From Muricea muricata (lineage: Eukaryota > Cnidaria > Anthozoa > Malacalcyonacea > Plexauridae), in assembly GCA_963855995.1 (NCBI GenBank), contig OY979722.1:2976001-3040000 (forward strand): 64,000 bases of DNA. The letters run 5' to 3'. How positions within the stretch are numbered: the first letter of the stretch is position 1; each line of letters starts with the position of its first letter. Position numbers and translations under genes: made by a program. The notes beneath the pieces are model-generated. The model was not told the origin of the DNA, did not search any database, and saw only the letters and a program-made list of their open reading frames with translations. Of the stretch, positions 23,501 to 54,187 are shown in pieces.

Positions 23501-24595
23501 TGCACTCGTTTTAAAGAGCGTTTTAAAAAACCCCGAATCCAACGTTTGCACATCATTAATAAAGGCATTTACTATTGATATGATGGAAGATCAGGCTCTT
23601 AGCCATTGAATGACATGGTTTTTGTACAATAAGCATTGGAATCGAACAGGAGTTGGATAAAAACTCGTAGTGAAAATTGCAATTTTTTCACCTCTCAAGA
23701 ATGTTAGTAAGAGCCTGATTATGTATGATCCCGCTTACCTGGGATTAAATAGATTTTGAAGTAATGAAATAAGTCATAGTTTATGATATAAAAAGTGTTT
23801 AATTTCTGATTGTTTGAGATTTTTGTTTTTGCCAGGATATGAAATAAAATTATTAAAATATATATGTTTTATTGGTCAATTCTGAAAGCAGTCAAGATCA
23901 TTTTACCCTTCATTTAAACCCGGGTAAACGGGATCATATGATCAGCCCCGTATTATATTAGAGGTTAGATAGACTGTTTGAGGTTAGAAAAACACATCTC
24001 ATTTAAGCTTTAAGCGTAAGCGAGGTAGAACAGAAGCAAATTGCAAGGACAATCATTTCTGTTATGTCCTTGAAAACGCCAGAGTCAGGGGCGTAACTCC
24101 TGGGGGTGTAGGGAGGTGTGACACCTCTACCCCTTCCAAAATTACAATTGACAGGCATGTATCAATAACTGATCCGGAAAAAGGTGGAGGAAAATCTAAA
24201 TATAAAAGTTAAGAGGACCCTGAAAGTGCCATTTCTATCAATGTAAGGTTTCAAATTTTCATAAATCTTCAGGCCTGTCATTCATTGTTTTCGTAGCAAT
24301 CTAGATCACACACCATATTTTTTTTACCCTCAAAAATAAGTTAGGGCAAAAATAAGTTTCGGCCCCCTAAAGTTCATATATTTTATAAAGTTACATCCTT
24401 GCCAAGAGTAACACTCACGCTTTTGTTTTCTCGACTCTGTTTTCAATAGCCCAAGGTTTGTGCCTGCGAGCCATTCAGCGGAGTGCTTCGGAAGAGATAA
24501 TATTGTTTAGCGCTTAAACAAAAGCAAGATCGATGGCAAAAATGTGTTTATTTTGTAGTATTTTTTAGTGTGTTTTTCTGTCCAAAGCGAACGAA
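23501..24595. other. Intergenic region upstream of CPSF1
   Basis: It holds the family 1 MITE at 23,711-23,949. A possible second foldback lies at about 24,078-24,405: ggggcgtaactcc at the left, with the diverged complement agttacatccttgcc at the right. The last 190 bp before the CPSF1 ATG is presumably promoter and 5' UTR. No TATA box is obvious at a suitable distance and no other gene is seen. Confidence 0.5.
23711..23949. mobile_element. MITE, family 1, copy 2
   Basis: The left end gcctgattatgtatgatccc and right end gggatcatatgatcagcccc match the element at 5834-6148. The interior is shorter and also related (gaaataagtcatagttta in both). The target duplication is eroded. Confidence 0.8.
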
Positions 24596-43676
<19,081 letters not shown>

Positions 43677-44229
43677 TTGTGTGGAAGGTTGAGAACCATA
43701 CGACATTCGCAAGTCAGTTATGTAAATATACATTGTCCTGGGGAGAGGGAGGGAGGCGTCATGCGAGGGTTGGGGCGGGGTATCATTAAAGAAATGAAAC
43801 AGTGTTTTGTAATAACATATTGTGAAAACCATTTCTGTGTTTAGTGCAAAATTTAAGTAACAATTGTACGATTAGCTGACTTCTACTACCAAAACTACAT
43901 TTGTTTGAAAGACGTGAAAAAATGTGAAAGGCTCACAAGTTTGTGCTTAGACACAGCCAACTTTATTGTTCAAGTTACGAATCAGGTTATCTCATTATGT
44001 TACGGATCATAACCTATATACATGCACAAATATGTGTTAGGGTTAGCCCTAACCCCAACACATACTTATGCATATATCATGAACCGTAACAAAACGAAAT
44101 AACCACAAATCACAGCAGCTCATAATATACACAGGTGAGTGTCCGTGGCATAAAATGTCCCAAATAAATTAACAGCATTTATCCATCATCATCCCCAATT
44201 GTTCACTGTATCCATTTATCCCCAATTGT
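43677..44229. promoter_or_regulatory. Convergent 3' ends of CPSF1 and the monooxygenase gene
   Basis: For CPSF1 (+) the candidate poly(A) signals are ATTAAA at 43785-43790 and AATAAA at 44163-44168. For the - strand monooxygenase gene a signal reads AATAAA at 43967-43962. If the distal CPSF1 site is used, the two 3' UTRs overlap by about 200 bp. Which site is used cannot be told from sequence. Confidence 0.5.
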
Positions 44230-47200
44230 TCACTGTATCCATTCATAACGCCTCAGAAGCCCAATTGATGTGGCAGTTGCGCCGACAAGCAGCGAGAGGA
44301 ACAAAGGTATCCGCCACGCACGCCTTGCGTGCCAATTTTTTCTCCTCTTCTGCCATTCCAATGGAAGACTTGCGGCACCGGTAACAACTTTCATTAAAAT
44401 TCTTGCGCCTTCGTTGATGCTGTCGTTCTCCAATAAAGTCGGAATTTCATTGCCACACCAGCATATGTAGAGGTCCGGGCGAATTAACACGAAGTCCTAA
44501 ACAAATTAATAAACACAGGAAATTATTTTTTGCCTAAACGAAAGATTTAAAACATCAATACTTCGAAGCCTCATCGTAGCCATAGAGTGAAACATGATTG
44601 GCTGTGGGGTGCTACAACGCATTTTGATTGGTCTAGAAGTTTTGGCGGGAAAATGTATTCATTTGTCAATGTTGTCGGTGAAATTAAAAAGAAAGATACT
44701 TTTAATGTCAATTTTAACAGATGAAACAACGCTAAATGCTGCATGGGTAAGGTGTTTTTCTATTCTTTTACCAGTTGTGTTAACGTTTCCTTATTTTTAA
44801 TGTTAAAAATTTCATTGTTTGTATCACAGAATAAACAATAAACAGAAGTGTTACTCGAGTCGGAAGCTTTGAGAAGTTTGTGTCCCACGTATGTCGCATT
44901 ACACATCTCATTATGCAGGTTCTCGCCAGTCAATGGACCATTCCCCAATTAGACAAACTTTTAAATTTGAAAACAATTTTAGCACAATTGGAAAGAGCTT
45001 CCTAAATTTAGTGAAATTGTAAAGTTTGGTTGTAAAATATTGTAAAATGTCGAAAATATAGTGATGTAAAGTTTGCGAATTTTGTATACTTTTGTATTAC
45101 GCGGGAAAAAGTGTTACCACATTACCACATAGTGGTAACGCTTTCCGTTCGTAATACAAAACAATACAAAATTCGCAAACTTTACGGGGCCATATTTTTC
45201 ACATTTTACAATATTTTGCAACCAACCATTTTGTGGCAAAATAGAAACGCTGATCTGGCTGTTCTGCCATTATTCTGCCCAGTCTATTGCATGAAAATAG
45301 GCAGACATGTTGCACAGCTGAGTGGCCCTATTCTTTATTCGCTATACTGTGGTTGGTATGTTCACTATTTTTGGTCCCTTACCATCCCTTGGTAGAGTGT
45401 TTTCAACTGTTCATCTTCTAGGGAAACAACCTTAAATAACAAAGCATTGGTCAAACCAGTAGTCAGTGTTGGTCGAATTCATTTACTTGAGTAAAAAAAA
45501 GTAGTATTTATTTGAGACGAAATAATTTTTAATGAAGTACCTTTTTTGTAATCAAGTACGATTTTTGGTCAATATTTACTTTAAATTTTACACCGTTGAC
45601 TAGTTACTTATTCTCAATGCGGAGTCAGCACTGAACAGACTAGTGAAAACGTGCTTGACACAGCCAGGCTATTAATCCATCGCGGGGATAAATGTACTAA
45701 ATTCTAAGTGTAGTACTTTGACCTAAGGATACTTTTACTCAAGTAAACTTAAGTTTTATCACCTTGAGTGGAATACCACAATGAGCGGCTGCCGACATTA
45801 GTGGATCGTAGCTTTTTTCTGAAGGTTTAAGGTAAAGAAGTGTGAACGCTGAACCTAGAATACAAAGAGAAAACATTTATCTTCAAACCTACAAATCACT
45901 TGTAGACATCATTGGATAAGGCTTGCTACTTTCGGGTGCCACAATACGATCACTCAATGGTCATAGCTAAAGGGGATGGACGAGATGTAGCTTTTCAAAA
46001 TGACTGCTGTTTTTTAAGATTCTTAAAACGAGAACGAACCAACCAGTCATTTATAACATTCCTAAACGGGCTAAACCTCACTTTAATCCTTAGCCTAACC
46101 TTCATTTAGAAATGTTAGAAGTGTCTGGTTGTTGATTCGTTCTTGTTTTAAGAATCTTGTAAAACTGCCACCATCTTGAAAACCTACATCTCGTTTATCC
46201 CTTTTAGTATGAACATCACTCAGTCAGGGACGAACGTATCGAATTTAGCTGGCGGACGGGGTGCAATATGAAAATGCATGGCACCGACTGTGTAGCCAAT
46301 AACGGTTGACACTAAGACAGTATACTAACAATAACTGGTTTCACGAAAGTCGTACTCGAGCACTGTGTGGCAATGCGATCTGTCACCAAGTAAAAAATCA
46401 GCAATGTTTGAAGCCACAATCGTGGCAAATATTCTGGGGACAATGAAGCTCATAAAAAAATGAATGACAAGATTATTATACACTATTTTCCCCAATTCCC
46501 CCTGTACAATGTTGTTTCTCGAATGTTGATTTGGCCAGGTTTGGTATAATGATGATTAGTCAGGGGGTAGGAGGGGGAATTGGGTTTTTTATACAGGAAG
46601 TAGGAGGGGGAATTGGGTTTTTTATACAGGAAGTAGGAGGGGGAATTGGGTTTTTTATACTTGTATGTAGAAAATTGTAATTAAGACAATTTTCGTACGC
46701 GCTGTCCGCGAAAACTTTTGCCAGGATTGTAGTCTCCAAACACATAGCGCCCCAACCCATGTTTACGTTAACACCAACCTAGTTTGTCGTAGAGTTTGCT
46801 GCCATCTTTAAACTGGTAGTGAGGTGCCCGGCATCCGGGTAATGCTGTTGGCGTGTAGTTCGTCGGGTCTTGTGGGGGTAATGGTATACTGGACGGGATA
46901 CATAAAGGTGACGAGTCCAATCTCAGTCCAAAGAGGATGGCTAAAGAGAGAAGACGCTTGGGTGAGTTAGCACGGATAAAACTGTCCTATGAACTTGGAC
47001 TTTAGATGAACTTGATCAGAAGAGGCCATGAGAGGGAAATGTTTACAAATTTTTGAATGCACTCACCAGAAAAACCCATGTTCACATTAGACGAATCAAT
47101 GAATCTTCTCAAGATAAAACTGAATGGTGGAGTCCGAAAAAGAAATTTAAGGATTCCAGTATAGTTTTGAAACACGTAGAACATCCGTCTGACGCGGTCC

Positions 47201-50200
47201 AGGACCTTGTTGATAAACGGTAAACGCTCGGCCTGAAAATAACCCAACATCTTAGCCTGTCTCATCGCATATTTTCTTGGCGAAAATTATACAGCTAAAA
47301 ATGAACAACTTGTTCTGGCCTGATGAAAGCAGCATTGAACAATGTTTTGCCGCCCACATTGTTCAAGGCTTCACCAACTTGTCCATTACTGTTGACAACC
47401 GATTGAACAATGTTAGCAGCAAAACATTGTTCAATGTTGTTTTCATCAGGCCAGAACAGGTTGTTCATTTTTAGCTGTGTAGTAATGAAACTCTTGTTTA
47501 CTGAAATCAGAGTGAAGTGGAATACAATAATTTCTCATCAGTAGTTTTCTAGTTCAATCACTCTTTGCCGTCGAAAATTAGAGCGTGATGGGATATTGCG
47601 AGAAAGGGTAATCGGGCATTACCAACTGCGAATACATCAGATTGTTGATTTTTTATGAATAATGCAAATCTATTAAGTGATTAAAACTGTTTTGATTCGA
47701 GTTCCAGTAGGTCTTCCCCTATTGGTTTGGTGTTAATACAAAAATGTAAAGTAATTGTGTTCAAGTTATATAGGAGCAGTGTGAGGCTACCGAGAAACTG
47801 AATTTTGCAACAATATATGGGTAATATTAATCAGATTAAGCTTCAACATACAATTTTAGACAATATTCTATCAAAATTTGACAAAACTTGAAAAGCTGTT
47901 TGCCAACAACTTTTCAAGATGTCAAATACAATCCAACCCAATTCTCGATTAATCCTGATCATCCGTACTCATCCTGACATCTGTACAAACTTTTTGCATT
48001 TGTTATCGATCTATTTTGTGTTTACAGTCATTATTTTTGAGTTTTATGCAAAGTTTGCAGGTGAACGAATTACTTAAAATGACCTGACACTGCCCCCAGT
48101 TTAAAAACTGTGACGATTGTTCGACCAAAAGCGTTCATACCGTGTAACTGGCTAGTAACATTTCACCTCCCCAACCTTTGAGCGTGGCGACCAACTTCCA
48201 GCCCAAATCATAAGCATCTAGCACGCCAGTGTTCATGCCAAATCCACCGACAGGGATCATGATATGACAAGAATCACCTGGTAACGAAACGATGGAGTAT
48301 ATAAAATAAAACACGGAATGTCTGGCCATGAAACCCCGAGGATTCGAGGTTTTACCGAGGTACCAAGAGTTTTATCCTCCCCTGCTATTACTTCTCTCGA
48401 TTAGATTGTATTGAGTAAGCAAGAAATCCTAGCCCTAACCTTGAGGGAAAAGGGACCTAACCTCTGGGGGAAAAGGGACCTAACCTCTGGGGGAAAAGGG
48501 ATGAATCCAGTGAGGGGGATTAATTAGGCATCTGCAAGGGGTGGGGGTGGGACCATTGACTGTGGTAAAGTAACAGTCTATCAGAGGCTAAGAACCGGAT
48601 TGATATGATCTACCATCTTTCGGAGGGGGGGAGCATTGCCATCAGCCCTTGTTTCCCTCCCTCTCCATTTAAAAGAGGTAAAATGGGTACTCTCGTACAT
48701 TCCCCTACCACAAACCTGCAAGAAATACGCGCCCTTGTTGTAACGTCTCAGCGGATGCAAAATGTCCCCGCCAGTCATTATTGAACACAACATTAAACGA
48801 AATGTCCTCGTTGTCCCATAATGCTCTCACGTACTCCTCAGAGGTTGATCCTGGTTTGTACATCATATAATGCGAGACGTACAGTCCATCGTCATTCAGA
48901 GGCAGCGTGAACGCCTGCACATCGTTTTTCGTCGTTACCGTTGCGAAAAAGCCATTCCCCAGAAGTCGTTCCTTGAGCTCCTGTGATTCGTAGCTTATTG
49001 TTTTCATGTTGGCCAAGTCGAACTCGCCTTTGAAATGAATACCTTTAAGACAGCGAGAAATGCAACCGATGTTTATACACTAAAGTCTAATCAAAGGTTA
49101 CTTTAGCATGCTGGCTCAGCCAATAACTCACTGTGCGAGTTTATGCTTCATGCAACATTTTCCAGCGTATCAAAATGTGCATAAAACTGTGTAATTGAGA
49201 GTTGAATTGAGAGTTGAAGGGAAAAAGTTGACAAGCGAAAGTTTGCAAGAAAGTTTAGCAATTCTCATCCGCAATCAAACGCGAACAAGAATTGCATGAG
49301 AGAGTCGTGTGATTAAGTGTTAGATAGAATATCTTTGTACCTAAAGACTTTCTTACAAAGCTTTTTCCACCATCACAGCCCACCGCGTACTGGGCACGGT
49401 ACACCTTTTTTTCACCAGTCTTCATGTTAACGGCTTCGACCGTCACGTATTCTTGACTTTGAGAAACTGCTTCAACTTGCCAACCAAACTGTATTTTGCT
49501 AGCGGCGTGTTCACCGGCAGCTTTCTAAAATAAATACATCAACTGTCAGTTCTGAGCTCATTTCTGACAGGTACACGCCGAGTTACCTTGAACGTTGTTT
49601 AAAAAATACCTTAATACGTGTACCTATATTACCTTGGGCCAGACTTGCTCAAAAGCCGGTTGGCTTAACTCTGGTTTAACGTATAAAATTTAGAGGAAAT
49701 TTCCCACCAGCTCGTAATTATAAACTTGGAAATATTTTTCATAAATCTTGTCTAGATTAATGATAGTCTTAGTTCCTGAAGTTCTGGGGCCGGTTGTTCG
49801 AAGCCCGTTTAGCGTAAACGGTGGATAAGTCAAAATTAAATAACACTCTTACATCACTCGTTAAACAGTTAACTTAAATATTTTGCAGTAAATATGTAGT
49901 AGGCATAGTCATTTTATTAAGGTTCAAAACTTTTAGTTAGGTTGTTGAATGAATCTATAAACTTGGTTTCTATTTTGAGCTTAACCACCGTTTAAGCTAA
50001 ACCGGCTTCGAACAACCGGCCCCTGGGGCCGGTTGCATCAAAGGCGTGTAGCTTAAAAATCACTTTTACACCTAGTACGGAACAGAAATTATGAGTTTAA
50101 TAGAATAAATATTTAGTTTTATATATGATTTTTCTTCTCAGGTCAAATAACTTTAGCTGGTTTGTTTATACAACATGAAAACTTGTTTTATATTTTTGAC

Positions 50201-52257
50201 TTATCCACCGTTTAAGACCCCGTTTACACGGTATCGGATCCACATGCTCACGACATCGAGTTCGGGCAGTTTGCGATCATATTTACTCTTACCACTTTCT
50301 CTATGACTAGTTGTTATTAAATTCTCTCATATTATTATATGTTTGAAAGCCACACTTGTCTTGAAACTATCCAATTTGATATCGTGAACATGCGGATCCG
50401 GTACCGTGTGAACGGGGTCTAAGCTAAACGCCTTTGATACAGCCCCTGGGGCCGGTTGTTCGAAGCCCGTTTAGCTTAAACGGTGGTTAAGTTCAAAATA
50501 GAAACCAAGTTTATAGATTCATTCAACAACCAAACTAAAAGTTTTGAACCTTAATAGAATGATTATGCTTACAACTACATATTTACTGCAAAATATTTAA
50601 GTTAACTGTTTAACGAGCGATGTAAGAGTGTTATTTAATTTTGACTTATCCACCGTTTACGCTAAATGAACATGTAGAAATACAGAAACTAGAACGGTCA
50701 ACTTTAACCCACTGGGTAGAGCGTTTACTATGCTCTGAACAATTGGCTCCTGGAAGTTACCAGATCGAGGTTACTTCCAAACAGCTCAAGCCGAAACAAG
50801 TCCTTACTTGCAGTATTCGTTCAATATAAATCTGCGATAGCCTTAATATATTCTCTGTGGTCCATTGTTCATCGAATGTGTACGAACCATCGGAGTTTCT
50901 CCGTGGATTTTTTCCCATCATTTGCGCTATGAAAAATTGGAGGATGGGTTTCTCATTTATCAGCGAATTGCCAACTGTGACACGATTGTTGGAGTCTCCC
51001 AATTCTTCTTCACGTAGAGCTGCGTCCAATCCTAAGTATGGGAATATAATCGTGTAGTACTGTGGTTAAGAAGCGATCTTTTGTATTTGCAATGCATGCA
51101 CGTAGAAACTTCATAAGTGCTACTTGTTTAAATAAATTTAGTCATAATTGTCTGAGCCTTCTAGTTCCTCTTCAAGGAGAGCTGCGTCCAGTCTAAAGTG
51201 TGGAGATATAGTTGTGTGTAATACTGTATCTGACAACTGATATTTAGTATTTTCAACACATATATAAGTAGTGCCTTCCGTTATGAAGTAGTGATTATAT
51301 GTGCAAGTTGAGTTAGTCAAAAATGTCACAGCCTTAATCTCAAGTATGGATTACATTAGAGTAATGACTCGGTAGCCACGGTGATTAAATCCTACTTTTA
51401 GTGAAATTAACCGGACTTTCTCCAGGTACCATAGTTTCCTGGAACTATGGGTTTGGAGCCTCAGCCAGCAAACTGATCATTCTATTACAGCTTGGCCATA
51501 AGTTGAAAGCTGGTGTAGGGGTTTTGAGATGCATCATAAGTGACCACTTGGAATTTAAACTAAACTTTATATATATACCAATTCAGTCATCTACATTCCT
51601 TTAAAAAGTTTATTGCTTCATTTACAAACTTCCTGTATGTTGTTTAAGCGATAGGATAATGAATATGGTACAGGTAAATATGAATGAGGTGACATTAAAT
51701 TGGCATAGAGGTGTGATGGAAATTGTGTTCGTGGTGGTAATGGTGGTCATGTAAAATTTGAGAAATGCTGGTAGTAATAGCAAGTATTATAGTGTTGGTG
51801 ATGAGACTGGGAGGTGGTAATGGTCAACTTAGTGGTCTATGTGTAATGATGATATGTATTAATGGTCATAATTATAATAATTAATATGATTGGTAATTAT
51901 ATTTTGAGAGGTGTAATGAGGCAAACTGTTTTAATTAACAATTATAATGCTCCAAAACATTGGCTATAAGTGATTGTTAATGTTACCAGTAGTGTCGTTA
52001 AAACCCTGATGTGGATATATTGTGGTTGTCAGATGATGTGAACGACCATGCTAGGTTGTTTAACTTCCACACACCATACCTAACTGATGATACAGTTCCA
52101 TGGATCGAGGATTGGTGATCATGGCTTTGGGCCAGTTTGATGTCGTATCATTCTTCTCTAACAACACATGCTCAATATTATTCTTGCCCAAAATACAAGA
52201 TAATGTCAAGCCAATCGGACCTCCACCAACAATAACAACAGGTACTTCCTCAACCAT
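44230..52257 (-). CDS. FAD-dependent monooxygenase (PheA/TfdB/UbiH-like) with C-terminal membrane anchor
   Basis: Class A flavin monooxygenase expected to use FAD and NAD(P)H to hydroxylate a ring-type substrate; the substrate is unknown. Ten exons join in frame to 594 aa, listed in - strand order: 52257-52080, 51031-50808, 49524-49341, 49042-48716, 48277-48141, 47232-47067, 46940-46779, 45854-45763, 45430-45383, 44496-44230. Seen: the N-terminal FAD motif VVIVGGGPIG (residues 7-16), GCDG of the second nucleotide motif (183-186), and GDSCHIMIPVGGFGMNTG (from residue 305; usual form GDAAH..PP.GG.GMNTG). A thioredoxin-like C-terminal part runs from about FTLL to FVLIRPD. A hydrophobic segment at about 569-587, followed by RRYEWIQ, suggests a membrane tail. 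The ATG at 52257 is preferred over a non-ATG codon 12 nt upstream. Such enzymes are commonest in bacteria, so ancient transfer is possible, but the gene is now intron-rich. Confidence 0.92.
44943..45240. mobile_element. MITE family 3, complete foldback copy, monooxygenase intron 9
   Basis: The left arm (ccccaattagacaaactttt ... cgaattttgtatacttttgt) and right arm (taatacaaaacaatacaaaa ... tattttgcaacc) are complementary over about 95 bp, with loop gtggtaacg-type sequence. Related copies are at 38,501 and 63,757. Confidence 0.8.
46566..46665 (+). repeat. 33-bp tandem repeat, three copies
   Basis: The unit starts gtaggagggggaattgggtt and ends tttatacaggaa. Three consecutive copies are almost identical. 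It lies in intron 7 of the monooxygenase gene. Read on the - strand it forms an in-frame extension past exon 7, but the exon 7 donor and the C-terminal family match show it is intronic. Confidence 0.9.
47289..47481. mobile_element. MITE in monooxygenase intron 5
   Basis: Inverted ends acagctaaaaatgaacaact...ctggcctgatgaaa and the complement of tttcatcaggccagaacagg...agctgt pair over about 40 bp. The interior repeats ttgaacaatgtt. It lies about 55 bp upstream of exon 6 in transcript sense. Confidence 0.8.
49786..50666. mobile_element. Composite of nested MITEs in monooxygenase intron 2
   Basis: Copy A1 (49786-50024) begins ggggccggttgttcgaagcc. Copy A2 (50447-50666) is the same element in the opposite orientation, with its far end missing. 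Between them stands a different MITE, B (50025-50446), with ends ggggccggttgcatcaaagg. Inside B sits a third MITE, C (50216-50419), with ends gaccccgtttacacggta and TAA duplications on both sides. The whole is an 880-bp near-palindrome. Confidence 0.85.
51138..51215 (-). pseudogene. Partial duplicate of monooxygenase exon 2
   Basis: On the - strand, ctggacgcagctctccttga with following codons repeats the start of exon 2 (51031 downward) with several substitutions. The preceding intron end with its AG acceptor is also repeated. The copy has one base fewer after the AG, so splicing to it from exon 1 would shift the frame and soon stop. Its coding resemblance ends after about 25 codons. It looks like a decayed partial tandem duplication. 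Confidence 0.7.
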
Positions 52258-54187
52258 TTTCAACTGCAATAAATGTTATATGCATGATAAGTTATATACC
52301 AAACTGCAGCGTATGGCAACTGCACACCCAAGGTTTTTTTTTTGGGTAAAAAATAGGGAACCTAGTGGGAAAATTTCAGGACCCCTGGCACACCTAGTCT
52401 ACTGTCACTGGTGCTTTGGAAGGCCTTGCAGAATCATCTCATTTTAACCTTTCATGTTTTTCAAATATAATCCAGCACTGAAATATTTTAGGCACACTTA
52501 AATATATTTTGCTGCACCTAGAAGATTTTTCATGGTGCAACTGACATATTTTTCCCCAACCGCGCCTGGTTGTTGGCATTTGGCACGCCCAATATTTTGA
52601 TGAAGACCCTCTGCAGGCGGGGTTATATACATACAACATAATTATGCATATATATCCTATTACCTAAGAAAGAACTGACAGAATAAAAAGCATGGTTCTG
52701 TGTATGATTTGCAGATTCAATATCTAGTAAGTCTAAACTATAGTAGCTAACGAAAATTTTTATTAAATTTTTCCCTGCGTGAAAACATACAGAAATAATA
52801 GTATTGATCACGCAATGTAAACAATTCAAAGAGCTGCTTGCCTTTTTTTACAAATACAAGGAAACACATTTAATAACTATTATTACTGTACTCTCATACT
52901 GTTTACCACATTTTTGATATTACAGTAAACCATTTTTAATAGTCTTACCACCTAATACCATACAACATAATTTGGTTACCATGCACACTGTATGTTTGAT
53001 ATTATTATTGGGACAGATTAAAACTGCCTATTCGAATCTAAAATCAAGAGTATTAACTATATATATATTAAATATCTGCAATTACCTTATTCAAGCTTGG
53101 TTCTAAGCCAATTTTTATCGTCTAAATCTTGTGCCGTTCGAGACTTTGAGGAGATCGTCTCCTTTTTATAGACGCAGAGTAAACCCCGACTCAGAGGAAC
53201 CATTTTCCCCGGGGGTCTCTTGTTCGTATGTGACGTCATTATCGTCTGCCGCGGGCTATCGAAGATGTCAAATTTGACAACGTGGCAATAATAAAATACG
53301 TCAAAGGAAAGGAGTTTTTTCCTGCCACTTCAATGTACTCTTCATATGTGAATAACATCTTTAGGCTTTGCATACCCTTCCTTCCCACTCACAACAATAA
53401 AGCACAATGAGTAAGCAATTCCCCCCTATTTATTATCATCCTAGCTCTAAATACTCGGAGTTTCGCTAAAATCAAGAAGTCGTTTCCTGTAGGTCTTTGC
53501 CTTGTGCAGTATGATTAGTCTATTGAAATATAGATGAACTGACAATCACAATATCTGAATGTTTCTAATCAATATAAAAAGATTAATCGTACAAAATGAT
53601 CAACACAACACTACTTTAATAAGTAACTACATTCCAGCTGATTGTAGCTTTTAAATTTATGTTAATATTACAGAATTTAATAACAACTAATCATGAACTC
53701 GACGTCGTTACCATGCGGATCTGGTACTGTGTAAATGGCGTCTTAATTTAAGCCCGTTTTCCACTTCAACCGTATCGTAGCGAAACGTAGCGCATTCTAT
53801 TGGGTCCATATCATTGCTTCAGTCTGCATGTTCACGAAACAATGAAATACGCTACGTTTTCGCTACGATACGGTTGAAGTGGTAAACTAGTTACCACGCA
53901 TTATTTGGTTTGCCTTACAACAGGCTAACATCGTAATCGCTCACTAATAGATCTTAGAAGTGCTTACGTCACGCTGTTTTCAATGCATATAAAGACAAGG
54001 TTAATTTTTCCCACATGTTTCTAACATTACATTGCAATTCATTGTTCAACTCTGGCGTGATGTAAGAACCTCTAATGTCTATTCCTGAACCTCCGATTGG
54101 TAGGGCCTACCTATACCGACAAATTTACCCTGTCACCACGTAGACGACACACCGTGATGAATTGAATACAAATACCACCTTCTTTTG
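52258..54187. other. Intergenic region between monooxygenase and acid phosphatase genes
   Basis: No conserved coding sequence is seen. It should hold the monooxygenase promoter; a TGACGTCA palindrome lies at about 53,231. A truncated MITE C piece (accatgcggatctggtactg) stands at 53,700-53,742, directly before a family 2 MITE at 53,752-53,886. The rest is AT-rich. Confidence 0.5.
53752..53886. mobile_element. MITE, family 2, uninterrupted copy
   Basis: Ends gcccgttttccacttcaacc and the complement of ggttgaagtggtaaac. Arms of about 55 bp read cgtagcgaaacgtagcg towards the centre. It shows the pre-insertion structure of the element split at 6378-9155. Confidence 0.85.

Noticed and set aside
52100-52447. 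115-codon + strand ORF
   Set aside because: It is antisense to exon 1 of the monooxygenase, whose GGGPIG motif is unmistakable on the - strand.
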